A model generated the notes under the pieces. That model did not search any database. It was not told the origin of the DNA and worked only from the letters and a program-made list of their open reading frames with translations. Made by a program: the position numbers and the translations under genes. A DNA stretch of 46,782 nucleotides from Candidatus Omnitrophota bacterium (GTDB lineage Bacteria > Omnitrophota > Omnitrophia > Omnitrophales > Aquincolibacteriaceae): assembly GCA_022705945.1 (NCBI GenBank), contig JAKJDL010000012.1:1-46782 (forward strand), read 5' to 3'. This document shows positions 24,669 to 32,967 of this stretch, piece by piece (the first letter of the stretch is position 1; each line of letters opens with the position of its first letter).

Positions 24669-27122
24669 ATGCGTATTCTTGTCGTAGGAGGCGTCGCCGG
24701 CGGAGCGTCAGCGGCCGCGCGAGCGCGAAGACTCTCGGAAAAAGCCGAGATCGTGATCTTTGAACGGGGCGAGCATATTTCTTTCGCGAACTGCGGTCTC
24801 CCCTATCACATCGGGGGCATCATCACGGACCGTGACCGTCTTCTTGTACAGACGCCCGGGTCCATGCTGAAAACCTTCCGGATCGACGCCCGGGTCCGGA
24901 CCGAAGTCCTGCGGATCGATCCCGCAAAAAAGCTGATCGTCACGAAAGATCTCCCCACCGGAACCGAGCGGAACGAGCCCTACGACTTCCTTATATTAAG
25001 CCCCGGCGCCGAACCCGTCCGCCCCCCGCTTCCCGGCATCGACTCGAGAAGAATATTCACACTGCGGAATCTCGGCGATATGGACGCTATCAAAAAGGCC
25101 GCGGAAGGAACGAAGGAACGCGCGCTCGTCATCGGAGGCGGCTACATCGGCCTCGAAATGGCCGAGGCTTTGCGCGAACGCGGGATCCCCGTCACGCTCG
25201 TGGAACTCATGCCCCAGGTCATGGGACCGGCCGACCCCGAAATGGCAGCTCCGCTCCACCGGGAACTCACGCTCCGCGGCGTCGATCTTCGGCTCGGAAC
25301 CTCGGTGAAGGCTTTCCGCGACGAAAAGGAATCACTCGTCGCCGAACTCAGTACCGGAGAATCGGTTGCCTGCGGCCTCGCGATCCTCGCGGTCGGCGTC
25401 AAACCCGAAACCAGACTCGCCGGAGAGGCCGGCTTAAAACTCGGGTCCAAAGGCGGCATTCTGGTCGATAAACATATGCGCACAAGCGATCCCTCGATCT
25501 TTGCCGTCGGCGACGCGGTGGAGGTGAAAGATTTCGTCACGGATGAACCTTCACTGATCCCGCTCGCGGGTCCCGCGAACCGCCAGGGGCGGATCGCCGC
25601 GGACAATATCTTCGGCCGTAATTCGTTCTATAAAAAAACGCAGGGCACGGCGATCTGCAAGGTCTTCGATCTCGCGATCGGCATGACGGGGGCAAGCGAA
25701 AAAACATTGAAGCGCCTGAAAAAACCTTATGAGAAAATCTATATCCACGCCGCCTCTCACGCGAGTTATTACCCGGACGCTTTTCCGGTCAATCTCAAGC
25801 TGATCTTCGATCCCGAGAACGGAAAGATCCTCGGCGCCCAGGCAGTCGGAGCCGACGGCGTGGACAAGCGGATTGACGTGATCGCGACGGCACTGCGCGC
25901 GGGCCTCACGATTTACGACCTGGAAGATCTGGAGCTTTCCTACGCCCCGCCCTACGGCTCCGCGAAGGATCCCGTCAACTACGCGGGATTCGTCGCGGCG
26001 AACGTCGCCAGAGGCGATCTCAAAGTCTGTCATCCGGAAGACGTGAAAAACCCTAAAAAAGACCGGCAGATCCTCGACGTCCGTCCGGCGGCATCAATCG
26101 CAGCGGGTCTGATCCCGGGAGCCGTCAATATCCCTCTCGAGGAGCTCAGGGACCGCCTTCCGGAACTCTCAAAAGAAAAAGAGTATCTGGTTTATTGCAA
26201 AGTCGGACTGCGCGGTTATCTTGCCTGCCGGATCCTTTCCCAAAACGGATTTAAATGCAGGAACCTGACGGGCGGCTACGAAACCTACCGGGCGAGCCTC
26301 GGGATCATTCCGAAGCGGCATGCCGGGCGGGAAATGAAAAGTGATACCGATGAAAGAGAGGATTCCACGGATCAACAAGAGCCTGTCATGATCACAAAAG
26401 AGATCGACGCGTGCGGCCTGCAGTGTCCCGGCCCGATCCTCAGGGTCAAAAATGAAATAGAAAAGGCACGGCCCGGGGAAGCAATCCGTATTTCGGCCAC
26501 AGACCCCGGTTTCGCGGCCGATGTCCGCGCCTGGTGCCGGAGTACGGGGCACGAGTTGGTCGAATTTAGCTCCGCCGGAAAAAAATACCGCGCGACGATC
26601 CTTAAAAAGGAACCGCGCGCGGTCTTAAGCGTTCCTTCTTCCGCCGGGCCCTCAAAGAAAAAGACGATCGTGGTCTTCAGTTCGGATTTTGACAAAGTGA
26701 TGGCCGCTTTTGTCATCGCGAACGGCGCGCTCGCGATGGGAAGCGAGGTCACGATGTTCTTCACCTTCTGGGGGTTGAATGCCCTCAGGAAACCGAAGTC
26801 CGATCCCGTCAAAAAGAACTTCATCGAGAAAATGTTCGGGTTTATGATGCCAAAGGGACCCGAAAAGCTCACTCTTTCCAGGATGAATATGGGAGGCATG
26901 GGCCTTCAGATAATCAAGGACATCATGAAGAAAAAGAACGTGGCATCGCTGACCGATCTCATCATGAGCGCGAAATTCGCCGGCGCGAAACTCGTCGCGT
27001 GCTCGATGTCCATGGATCTCATGGGGATCAAACAGGAGGAACTGATCGACGGGGTCGAAACCGGCGGCGTCGCGATGTACCTTGATCGTGCCGAGAACGG
27101 CAACGTGAACCTGTTCATTTGA
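24669..27122 (+). CDS. CoA-disulfide reductase-rhodanese-TusA-DsrE fusion protein
   Basis: 817 residues, four domains in one chain. Residues 1-450: FAD/NAD-dependent CoA-disulfide or polysulfide reductase (GGVAGGASAAARARR; redox Cys 42 in FANCGLPYHIGG; VIGGGYIGLEMAEALRERG). About 456-555: rhodanese with active Cys 510 (VYCKVGLRG). About 575-650: TusA/SirA-like sulfur carrier (CGLQCPGP, Cys 582 and 586). About 660-817: DsrE-like domain with a cysteine at about 778 (LVACSMSMDLMG). Reading left to right this is a sulfur relay: reduction of persulfide or CoA-disulfide, transfer through rhodanese, TusA and DsrE. Such fusions are known; the exact substrate here is inferred. The ATG at 24669 follows the ArsR stop by two bases. 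Confidence 0.94.
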   Translation: MRILVVGGVAGGASAAARARRLSEKAEIVIFERGEHISFANCGLPYHIGGIITDRDRLLVQTPGSMLKTFRIDARVRTEVLRIDPAKKLIVTKDLPTGTERNEPYDFLILSPGAEPVRPPLPGIDSRRIFTLRNLGDMDAIKKAAEGTKERALVIGGGYIGLEMAEALRERGIPVTLVELMPQVMGPADPEMAAPLHRELTLRGVDLRLGTSVKAFRDEKESLVAELSTGESVACGLAILAVGVKPETRLAGEAGLKLGSKGGILVDKHMRTSDPSIFAVGDAVEVKDFVTDEPSLIPLAGPANRQGRIAADNIFGRNSFYKKTQGTAICKVFDLAIGMTGASEKTLKRLKKPYEKIYIHAASHASYYPDAFPVNLKLIFDPENGKILGAQAVGADGVDKRIDVIATALRAGLTIYDLEDLELSYAPPYGSAKDPVNYAGFVAANVARGDLKVCHPEDVKNPKKDRQILDVRPAASIAAGLIPGAVNIPLEELRDRLPELSKEKEYLVYCKVGLRGYLACRILSQNGFKCRNLTGGYETYRASLGIIPKRHAGREMKSDTDEREDSTDQQEPVMITKEIDACGLQCPGPILRVKNEIEKARPGEAIRISATDPGFAADVRAWCRSTGHELVEFSSAGKKYRATILKKEPRAVLSVPSSAGPSKKKTIVVFSSDFDKVMAAFVIANGALAMGSEVTMFFTFWGLNALRKPKSDPVKKNFIEKMFGFMMPKGPEKLTLSRMNMGGMGLQIIKDIMKKKNVASLTDLIMSAKFAGAKLVACSMSMDLMGIKQEELIDGVETGGVAMYLDRAENGNVNLFI

Positions 27123-27188
27123 CCCTCCGGATTTTTCCCGAAGGATCTCATTATTTAAAAACTCATCATCAACCCAAGGAGGTATTCC

Positions 27189-27974
27189 ATGAAGGCCCTG
27201 ACATCGCTTCCGCTTGTGATGTTCCTGCTCTCGGGCATGGCTTCGCCGGCTTTTGCCGAAGAAGCTGTCGCCCCCGCCCCGCACATGCCGCTAATCGGTG
27301 AAGAAGCGCCCGCGTTCACGGTCGAAACAACGCAGGGCACGATCAATTTCCCCGATGATTACAAGGGCAAGTGGATCATTCTTTTCAGCCACCCCGCGGA
27401 TTTCACGCCCGTCTGCACCACGGAGTTCATGACGTTCGCGACCATGATGCCTGAGTTTGAGGCGCTCAACACCCAGCTTGTCGGTCTTTCCATCGACAGC
27501 AAGTACAGCCATATCGCGTGGCTCAGAACGATCAGGGAAAAGGCCGAATACAAGGACATGAAGGACGTCGAGGTAACATTCCCGCTGATCGAGGACATCA
27601 AGATGGATGTCGCGAAAAAGTACGGCATGCTCCAGCCGACGGCCAGCACCACGCAGGCGGTCCGCGCCGTGTTCTTCATTGATCCTGCCGCCAAGATTCG
27701 GGCGATCCTTTACTATCCCCTCTCGAACGGGCGCAACTTTGATGAGATCAAACGGCTCCTCATTGCGATGCAGACCTCCGACGCCTTTCAGGTCGCTACA
27801 CCTGCCGACTGGCGGCCGGGTGAGGACGTGATTATTCCTCCGGCCGGCTCTTGCGGGACAGCCAAAGAGCGCATGGAAAAATCCGGGCAAGACGACATGG
27901 ACTGCAAGGACTGGTTCCTGTGCTTCAAAAAACTCCCCAAAGAGGACGTAGAAGGCGCGACCGGACAGCTTTAA
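27189..27974 (+). CDS. Secreted peroxiredoxin (Prx6/AhpC-like)
   Basis: 261 residues. The first 23 form a signal peptide (MKALTSLPLVMFLLSGMASP, cleavage near AFA-EE), so the protein is probably periplasmic, unusual for the Prx6 group. The peroxidatic cysteine is Cys 76 in ADFTPVCTTEF. The C-terminal extension carries three more cysteines (GSCG...DMDCKDWFLCF), as in hexadecameric archaeal-type peroxiredoxins. AAGGAGG lies just upstream of the ATG. It is 66 bp after the sulfur-fusion gene; it may handle peroxides or persulfides in the envelope. Two hairpins follow. Confidence 0.93.
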   Translation: MKALTSLPLVMFLLSGMASPAFAEEAVAPAPHMPLIGEEAPAFTVETTQGTINFPDDYKGKWIILFSHPADFTPVCTTEFMTFATMMPEFEALNTQLVGLSIDSKYSHIAWLRTIREKAEYKDMKDVEVTFPLIEDIKMDVAKKYGMLQPTASTTQAVRAVFFIDPAAKIRAILYYPLSNGRNFDEIKRLLIAMQTSDAFQVATPADWRPGEDVIIPPAGSCGTAKERMEKSGQDDMDCKDWFLCFKKLPKEDVEGATGQL

Positions 27975-27981
27975 TACCCGA

Positions 27982-28025
27982 TCTCTTGATCCGGTGTCAC
28001 CCCAAAGTGACGCCGGGTCAAGAGA
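27982..28025 (+). terminator. Long hairpin after the peroxiredoxin gene
   Basis: Arms TCTCTTGA / TCAAGAGA with CCGG and GTCAC / GTGAC inside give a stem of about 17-19 bp with few mismatches. There is no U-tract. Confidence 0.55.
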
Positions 28026-28047
28026 CGCTCCGCACGATGTGTCCGGG

Positions 28048-28075
28048 GCAAAAGGTGCGCCGGCGCGCCTTTTGC
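28048..28075 (+). terminator. Second hairpin in tandem
   Basis: GCAAAAGG / CCTTTTGC, 8 bp, enclosing a GCGCC/GGCGC core; 22 bp after the first hairpin. Confidence 0.5.
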
Positions 28076-28126
28076 GCGCGGCGGATAAGACCGCCGGAAC
28101 CGCCTGATACCAGCCAATCCTGTTCC

Positions 28127-28171
28127 TTGACAGAAGACGGCTCCGGGGATATTATTGGCATATGCTAATAA
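28127..28171 (+). promoter_or_regulatory. Consensus promoter and 20-bp palindromic operator of the DUF134 cluster
   Basis: TTGACA (28127-28132), a 17-bp spacer and TATTAT (28150-28155). Overlapping the -10 and start region is a 20-bp palindrome with one mismatched pair (28152-28171), core GGCATATGC, arms TTATT/AATAA. The first gene behind it encodes a helix-turn-helix protein (DUF134), a candidate to bind it. Confidence 0.75.
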
Positions 28172-28209
28172 CTGGAAGAGGCTTTTTATGAAGATCGGGA
28201 GAGAAAATT

Positions 28210-28581
28210 ATGCCGCGTCCTTTTAAGTGCCGGCGGGTTTTGGGAATGCCGAAATCGGATTACCTCAAGCCGAGCGGGATTCCCCTTTCTGACCTGCGGG
28301 AAATCGATCTCACCATCGATGAATTTGAGGCGATCCGGCTTGCCGACTTCGAGGGGCTTTACCAGGAAGACGCCGCGAAAAAAATGAACATTTCAAGACA
28401 AACGTTCGGGAACATCATCGCCGAAGCGCGAAAAAAGGTGGCGGACGCCATCGTCAACGGCAAGGCGCTCAAGATCAGAGGAGGCGCTTATGTCCGGAGC
28501 CTTCCGCCCGTTCCCCCAAATTTCCGGGGAGGGTTCGGCGGCGGCCGGGGCCGGGGAAGATGCCGGCGTGGCAATTTTTGA
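28210..28581 (+). CDS. DUF134 family DNA-binding protein
   Basis: 123 residues. MPRPFKCRRV at the start and EIDLTIDEFEAIRLADFEGL are the DUF134 signature. A sigma-70 region-4-like helix-turn-helix follows (YQEDAAKKMNISRQTFGNII). The C-terminus is Gly/Arg-rich (FGGGRGRGRC) with a single Cys. Members of this family nearly always accompany NifX-like and MinD/ferredoxin genes, as here; the role is presumed to be transcriptional control of this cluster. Earlier ATGs are out of frame. It is first in the cluster behind a strong promoter. Confidence 0.88.
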   Translation: MPRPFKCRRVLGMPKSDYLKPSGIPLSDLREIDLTIDEFEAIRLADFEGLYQEDAAKKMNISRQTFGNIIAEARKKVADAIVNGKALKIRGGAYVRSLPPVPPNFRGGFGGGRGRGRCRRGNF

Positions 28582-28608
28582 AAAAGTAACCACAAGGAGG
28601 TGACTAAA

Positions 28609-28902
28609 ATGCCGGGAGGAGACAGAACGGGACCCGCGGGAACGGGCCCGATGACAGGTTGGGGACGAGGTTCTTGTGCCGGCGGTCGCGGTTTGGGCCG
28701 GGCAGGCGGTTGGGGAGGCCGGGGCCGGCGACACCGGTTTTACGCGACCGGATTACCGGGTTGGCAAAGAAATTCTCCCTTTCAGCCGGTAGTGGAACGA
28801 AGAGATGAAAGCGCGAGCCTCAAGGAACGGGCGGACTATCTTTCCGCCGAGATTGAAGCGGTCCGCGCCCGCCTAAACGAATTGGAACAAAACAAAGAAT
28901 AA
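28609..28902 (+). CDS. DUF5320 Gly-rich small protein
   Basis: 97 residues. The start MPGGDRTGPAGTGPMTGW is the DUF5320 hallmark, followed by a Gly/Arg-rich part with one Cys (GRGSCAGGRG), an aromatic stretch (FYATGLPGW) and a C-terminal coiled coil (LKERADYLSAEIEAVRARL). Function unknown; almost always found next to DUF134 and NifX-like genes. The ATG at 28609 is preferred to a GTG at 28600 because AAGGAGG lies six bases before it. Confidence 0.85.
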   Translation: MPGGDRTGPAGTGPMTGWGRGSCAGGRGLGRAGGWGGRGRRHRFYATGLPGWQRNSPFQPVVERRDESASLKERADYLSAEIEAVRARLNELEQNKE

Positions 28903-28910
28903 ACATTCAC

Positions 28911-28947
28911 GGGGACAGACGCTTTCAACACGGGCCTGTCCCCTTTT
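28911..28947 (+). terminator. Hairpin with T-tract after DUF5320
   Basis: GGGGACAG / CTGTCCCC, 8 bp, followed by TTTT: a plausible intrinsic terminator or attenuator inside the cluster, 24 bp before the next gene. Confidence 0.6.
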
Positions 28948-28971
28948 CAAAGGAAACGGGGAGGAACGGGA

Positions 28972-29337
28972 ATGAGAATCGGAATTACTTTAAACGATGA
29001 CCGGGGACTTGAGAGCGACGTGTGCGCCCATTTCGGCCAATGCCGCTATTTCGGGCTGGTCGACCTTGAGGGTCAAAATATTAAAAACGTCACGGTCGTT
29101 CCCAATACCGCCCGGCACGGCGGAGGCGGCTGTCAGGCCGTGGACGTGATTTTAAGTCACAAGATCACTCACGTCATCGCGGGAGGCATGGGCGGAGGAG
29201 CCCAGATGAAGTTTTCGAACGCGGGAATCCCCGCTTTCGGCTTCACCGGCAAGGCCGGCGACGCGGTCAGGGAATTTCTGAAGCAGAACCTCGGCGGGCT
29301 CAATGCCTGCGCGGGACACGACGGAGGATGCCACTGA
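28972..29337 (+). CDS. NifX/NafY-like (dinitrogenase FeMo-cofactor domain) protein 1
   Basis: 121 residues with the 'dinitrogenase iron-molybdenum cofactor' fold: MRIGITLNDDRGLESDV, CAHFGQCRYFGLVD, VIAGGMGGGAQMKFSNAGI. The tail carries Cys and His residues (LNACAGHDGGCH) that could hold a metal. No nitrogenase genes are present, so the cargo is probably another Fe or Fe-S cluster. It has a diverged neighbour of the same length at 29445. GGGGAGGAACGGG lies before the ATG. Confidence 0.88.
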   Translation: MRIGITLNDDRGLESDVCAHFGQCRYFGLVDLEGQNIKNVTVVPNTARHGGGGCQAVDVILSHKITHVIAGGMGGGAQMKFSNAGIPAFGFTGKAGDAVREFLKQNLGGLNACAGHDGGCH

Positions 29338-29444
29338 TTACGCGGAGCCGCGCGGGCCTCAGGTCACAAACCGGCGAAACGACAATAACAAGTTCGCCTT
29401 TTGATAAAAACAAAAAGTAAATTCAAACTATTCGGGGACACTTT

Positions 29445-29810
29445 ATGAAAATCGCTATTACTTCGGAAGGACGAACCCTCGACTCGGCGGTTGACCCGCG
29501 GTTCGGACGATGCGGTTATTTTCTGATCATCGACACCGATACGGACAAGGTCGAGGCGCTTCAAAATCCGGGCACACAGCAAACCGGAGGCGCGGGCATT
29601 CAAGCCGGCCAGCTTATGGCCTCAAAAGGAGTTGAAGTGGTGCTGACGGGAAATATGGGCCCGAATGCTTTTCAGGTTATTCAGTCGGCAGGGATCAAGG
29701 TCGTGACCGGGGTCTCGGGAAAAATATCGGAAGCCCTTCGGGCCTACAAAGACGGCAAGCTTTCGCCGGCAGAAAATCCCAGCGTCGGCTCAAAATCCGG
29801 CATGTCCTGA
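29445..29810 (+). CDS. NifX/NafY-like protein 2
   Basis: 121 residues: MKIAITSEGRTLDSAVDPRFG, then RCGYFLIID, VVLTGNMGPNAFQVIQSAG and a C-terminal VSGKISEALRAY. It is the same family as the preceding gene and almost certainly arose by duplication, but lacks the Cys/His tail, so the pair is likely specialised. 107 bp separate them. Confidence 0.88.
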   Translation: MKIAITSEGRTLDSAVDPRFGRCGYFLIIDTDTDKVEALQNPGTQQTGGAGIQAGQLMASKGVEVVLTGNMGPNAFQVIQSAGIKVVTGVSGKISEALRAYKDGKLSPAENPSVGSKSGMS

Positions 29811-29937
29811 TTGGTCGAGCCGGACAGCGCCGGTTTACGCCGTGCCCCGGCGGGGATCGAAAACTGTCCTGAAAAAGATTTTATCTTGAAAAAACGCGTT
29901 ACCGTTTTCAGCAAATCCTGACCGTGGAGAAACCCCG

Positions 29938-30780
29938 ATGATTATTTCAGTGGCGAGCGGCAAGGGCGGGACCGGTAAAACTACCGTCGCGGTCAATCTC
30001 GCGCTCGCGCTCGGAGATTGTCAACTGCTGGACTGCGACGTTGAAGAGCCGAACGCACAGGTTTTTTTGAAGGCCGATATCCGCGCGCGGGAACCTGCCA
30101 CCGTCCGCGTTCCGGAAATCGATTATCAAAAATGTGACTTCTGCGGGAAATGCAGGGACGTCTGCGCTTATCACGCGCTCGCGGTCCTCCCCGGGAAAGT
30201 CCTGTTTTTTCCCCAAATGTGTCACAGTTGCGGGGCCTGCGAAATGCTTTGTCCGCGAAAGGCCATCCGGGAAACCGACCGGACGATTGGCGAGATCGAG
30301 ACCGGGGACCGGGAGGGCATTCGTTTTGTCCAAGGGAAGCTGAACGTGGGTGAAACAATGGCGCCTCCGCTCATCCGGCAGGTCAAATCCCGGATTGAGC
30401 CAAATTCGGTCGCCATTCTCGACGCGCCTCCCGGGACCTCCTGCCCCATGGTCACGGCGGTCCGGGGAAGCGATTTTTGTATTCTGGTCACGGAACCGAC
30501 CCCGTTCGGGATGAATGATCTTCATCTGGCGATCGATACCGTCAAAAAACTCGGTATCCCCTACGGCGTTGTGGTGAACCGCGCCGAAGCGGACGATCTG
30601 AAAACCCGGGATTATTTTAAGTCAAACCGGATCCCGCTCCTTCTCAAAATTCCCCTGGATCGAAAAATCGCGGAACTTTACTCCATCGGAACCCCGTTCA
30701 TCGGGCCGATGCCGGAATATCGCGAAAAATTCAGGGCCCTTTTTAAAACAATCTCCGAAACCGTCAAGGTGTCGCCATGA
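29938..30780 (+). CDS. MinD-superfamily ATPase with ferredoxin insert, 1
   Basis: 280 residues. P-loop GKGGTGKTT (residues 8-16). Between the two halves of the ATPase is a 2[4Fe-4S] ferredoxin insert with cysteines at about 66, 69, 72, 76 (CDFCGKCRDVC) and 95, 98, 101, 105 (CHSCGACEMLC). DAPPGTSCPMV is the Walker B region. The fold is Mrp/NBP35-related and such proteins are thought to carry or deliver Fe-S clusters or reduce partners with ATP. It overlaps the next gene by four bases (ATGA). Confidence 0.92.
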   Translation: MIISVASGKGGTGKTTVAVNLALALGDCQLLDCDVEEPNAQVFLKADIRAREPATVRVPEIDYQKCDFCGKCRDVCAYHALAVLPGKVLFFPQMCHSCGACEMLCPRKAIRETDRTIGEIETGDREGIRFVQGKLNVGETMAPPLIRQVKSRIEPNSVAILDAPPGTSCPMVTAVRGSDFCILVTEPTPFGMNDLHLAIDTVKKLGIPYGVVVNRAEADDLKTRDYFKSNRIPLLLKIPLDRKIAELYSIGTPFIGPMPEYREKFRALFKTISETVKVSP

Positions 30781-31628
30781 AACAAATTCTTGTGATCAGC
30801 GGAAAAGGCGGTACCGGAAAAACCGTGCTGACCGGGGCCCTGGCCGCACTGGCCCCAAATAAAGTAATGGCGGACTGCGATGTTGACGCCGCGAACCTTT
30901 ATTTACTGCTAAACCCTTCGATCCGGGAAAAACACCCGTTTCAAAGCGGCGCTTCCGCCGTCATTGATCCGGCGCTTTGCTCCCGTTGCGGGCAATGCTC
31001 GGCCGCCTGCCGCTTCGATGCCGTTTCCCGGGATTTTGTCGTCAACCCGATCGCCTGCGAAGGATGCGGGCTTTGCGCCCGCGTGTGCCCCGCCGGAGCG
31101 GTCACCATGAAAGAAAATACGGCCGGCGACTGGTTTGTTTCTGAAACGCGTTACGGCCCTTTCGTCCACGCCAAACTCGGGCTCGCGGAAGAAAACTCGG
31201 GGAAGCTCGTGGCAAAAGTCCGCGAAACCGCCGGGGAAATCGCCGAATCAAAAGCCGCCGATTATGTGATCATCGACGGTCCCCCGGGGATCGGGTGTCC
31301 CGTGATCGCGTCGCTTTCAGGCGTGGATCTCGCGGTCATCGTCACCGAACCGTCGCTTTCGGCAATCCACGACGCGGAGCGGGTCATGGATCTCGCGAAA
31401 CACTTTGAAGTACCGGTCAAACTGGTCGTCAATAAATGGGACATCAATCCCGCCGTCACGGAAGATATTCAAAAGCTCTGCGACTCGCGGCACGTTCCGC
31501 TTATCGGGCAAATCCCTTTCGATCGTGTCGTCGTGGAATCTGTCCTTGCCGGAGAACCCGTCACCGAACGCGCCGACGGCTCCTTAAAAGAAGAATTCAT
31601 CAAAATCTGGGAGGCCGTTCGGAGCTGA
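30777..31628 (+). CDS. MinD-superfamily ATPase with ferredoxin insert, 2
   Basis: 283 residues, paralog of the preceding protein: P-loop GKGGTGKTV (9-17), cysteines at about 68, 71, 74, 78 (CSRCGQCSAAC) and 94, 97, 100, 104 (CEGCGLCARVC), DGPPGIGCPVI. The overlapping start couples translation with the first copy, so the two probably form a heterodimer; this pairing is widespread. The Walker A differs slightly between the two (GKTT vs GKTV). Confidence 0.92.
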   Translation: MKQILVISGKGGTGKTVLTGALAALAPNKVMADCDVDAANLYLLLNPSIREKHPFQSGASAVIDPALCSRCGQCSAACRFDAVSRDFVVNPIACEGCGLCARVCPAGAVTMKENTAGDWFVSETRYGPFVHAKLGLAEENSGKLVAKVRETAGEIAESKAADYVIIDGPPGIGCPVIASLSGVDLAVIVTEPSLSAIHDAERVMDLAKHFEVPVKLVVNKWDINPAVTEDIQKLCDSRHVPLIGQIPFDRVVVESVLAGEPVTERADGSLKEEFIKIWEAVRS

Positions 31629-31729
31629 ACAATGTCTCGTTTTGAACGTAATTTTTACGCGCTGAAATGTTTTTCTTCCGTCATCGCGACGTCTGAAAGA
31701 CGGCCGGCGCATAACCCTTTGGAAAAACC

Positions 31730-32089
31730 ATGAACGTTGCCGTCATCGGGGCTTCCGATAAGCCGGAACGATACGCCTGCATGGCCGTCAGGTTACTGCT
31801 TGAAAAAGGTCATACCGTGTTCCCCGTCCGTCAGCGCGTGCGCGAGATTGACGGGCTCAGGGTGTATCCGTCCCTCGGGAATATTACAGCCCCCATCGAC
31901 ACCATTACCCTGTACGTGGGTAAATCGACATCGGCAGCAATGGCCGCGGATATTTTGGCCTGCCGCCCGCGCCGTATTATTTTTAATCCGGGCGCGGAAA
32001 ACGAGGCCCTCGAGCGGCAGGCCGGAGAGACCGGCATTCAAACGGTCAGGGGCTGTACGCTGGTCATGCTTAAAACCGGGCAATTTTAA
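31730..32089 (+). CDS. CoA-binding domain protein
   Basis: 119 residues, the YccU/CoA-binding Rossmann fold: MNVAVIGASDKPERYA at the start, KGHTVFPVR, then LYVGKSTSAAMAADIL and IIFNPGAENEAL. A conserved Cys in VRGCTLVML is typical of the family and could bind CoA or a metabolite. It lies in the same direction as the ATPases after a 101-bp gap; its role in the cluster is unknown. Confidence 0.85.
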   Translation: MNVAVIGASDKPERYACMAVRLLLEKGHTVFPVRQRVREIDGLRVYPSLGNITAPIDTITLYVGKSTSAAMAADILACRPRRIIFNPGAENEALERQAGETGIQTVRGCTLVMLKTGQF

Positions 32090-32115
32090 AATTTTTTCAA
32101 AATATCGGGAGGTTT

Positions 32116-32823
32116 ATGAAAATCACTCTGATCGCGGAAGGCTCCGCAAAAAAGGACCGCAAGGCGCTTCGCTGGGGAATCTCGTTTCTTGTCGGAAACG
32201 TTCTTTTTGACACTTTCGGCCGGGCCGACATTTTTGAGGAAAATGTTTGTCGCTACAAGATCGACCTCTCCCGGGTCAGGCATGTTGTGATCTCTCACGA
32301 AGACTGGGATCATATCGCGGGACTGGAAAACCTCCTCCGGAAGCGGCCGAAAATGAAGGTTTTTCTCTGTAAAAAAACCGGACACGTTTTAAAAAAAATT
32401 GTCCGCGATAACGGCGGATCGCTCACGCTTGTCGATTCCCCGCGCCGGATCGCGCCCGGCGTCTTTTCTCTCGGGCAAATGCGCGCGGACACCGGCCGCG
32501 GCATTCTTTATGAACAAGCCCTGGTCGTGAAATCGCGCAACGGGTTTTCCGTAATCACGGGCTGCGCGCACCCCGGAATCGTACGGATCATCAAACGGGC
32601 TATTCGGTGTTTCGGGAAAAACATTTACGCCGTTTGCGGAGGTTTCCATATGAAAGACAACTCCCGTGAAGAAAACCTGGGAATTATCGGCGAGCTCCAG
32701 CGCCTGGGCGTCAAGAAGGTCATCCCTCTCCACTGCACCGGGGCACCGGCTTTCCGTTTATTCAAGCGGGCTTTTAAAAACAACTGCCTGCAACCGAACC
32801 GGGGCGGCACCCTGAAACTTTAA
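32116..32823 (+). CDS. MBL-fold metallohydrolase
   Basis: 235 residues with the metallo-beta-lactamase motif SHEDWDHIAGLE, a distant variant of HxHxDH with Glu in the second position, plus GCAHPGIVRII, CGGFHMKDNS and IPLHCTGAPAF. The layout is that of the 7,8-dihydropterin/MptA-like and related soluble hydrolases; the substrate is unknown. It lies 26 bp downstream of the CoA-binding gene with GGGAGG upstream. Confidence 0.85.
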   Translation: MKITLIAEGSAKKDRKALRWGISFLVGNVLFDTFGRADIFEENVCRYKIDLSRVRHVVISHEDWDHIAGLENLLRKRPKMKVFLCKKTGHVLKKIVRDNGGSLTLVDSPRRIAPGVFSLGQMRADTGRGILYEQALVVKSRNGFSVITGCAHPGIVRIIKRAIRCFGKNIYAVCGGFHMKDNSREENLGIIGELQRLGVKKVIPLHCTGAPAFRLFKRAFKNNCLQPNRGGTLKL

Positions 32824-32967
32824 ATAAAATTTCAAAAATCCGAATAAAGCAAAGGAGGGAGAATTTTAATTTTTGAATTAACATTTCTACAGTAAAATGA
32901 CCCGATCGGCGGGAGGTCTTCCCTGAACACCCTTCGCTGAAATTACAGAAAAAAGGAGAATCAGATC

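Noticed and set aside
28972-31628. A nitrogenase cofactor-assembly operon
   Set aside because: NifX-like and MinD-type proteins occur widely without nitrogenase; no nif structural or nifB/E/N gene is in the window.
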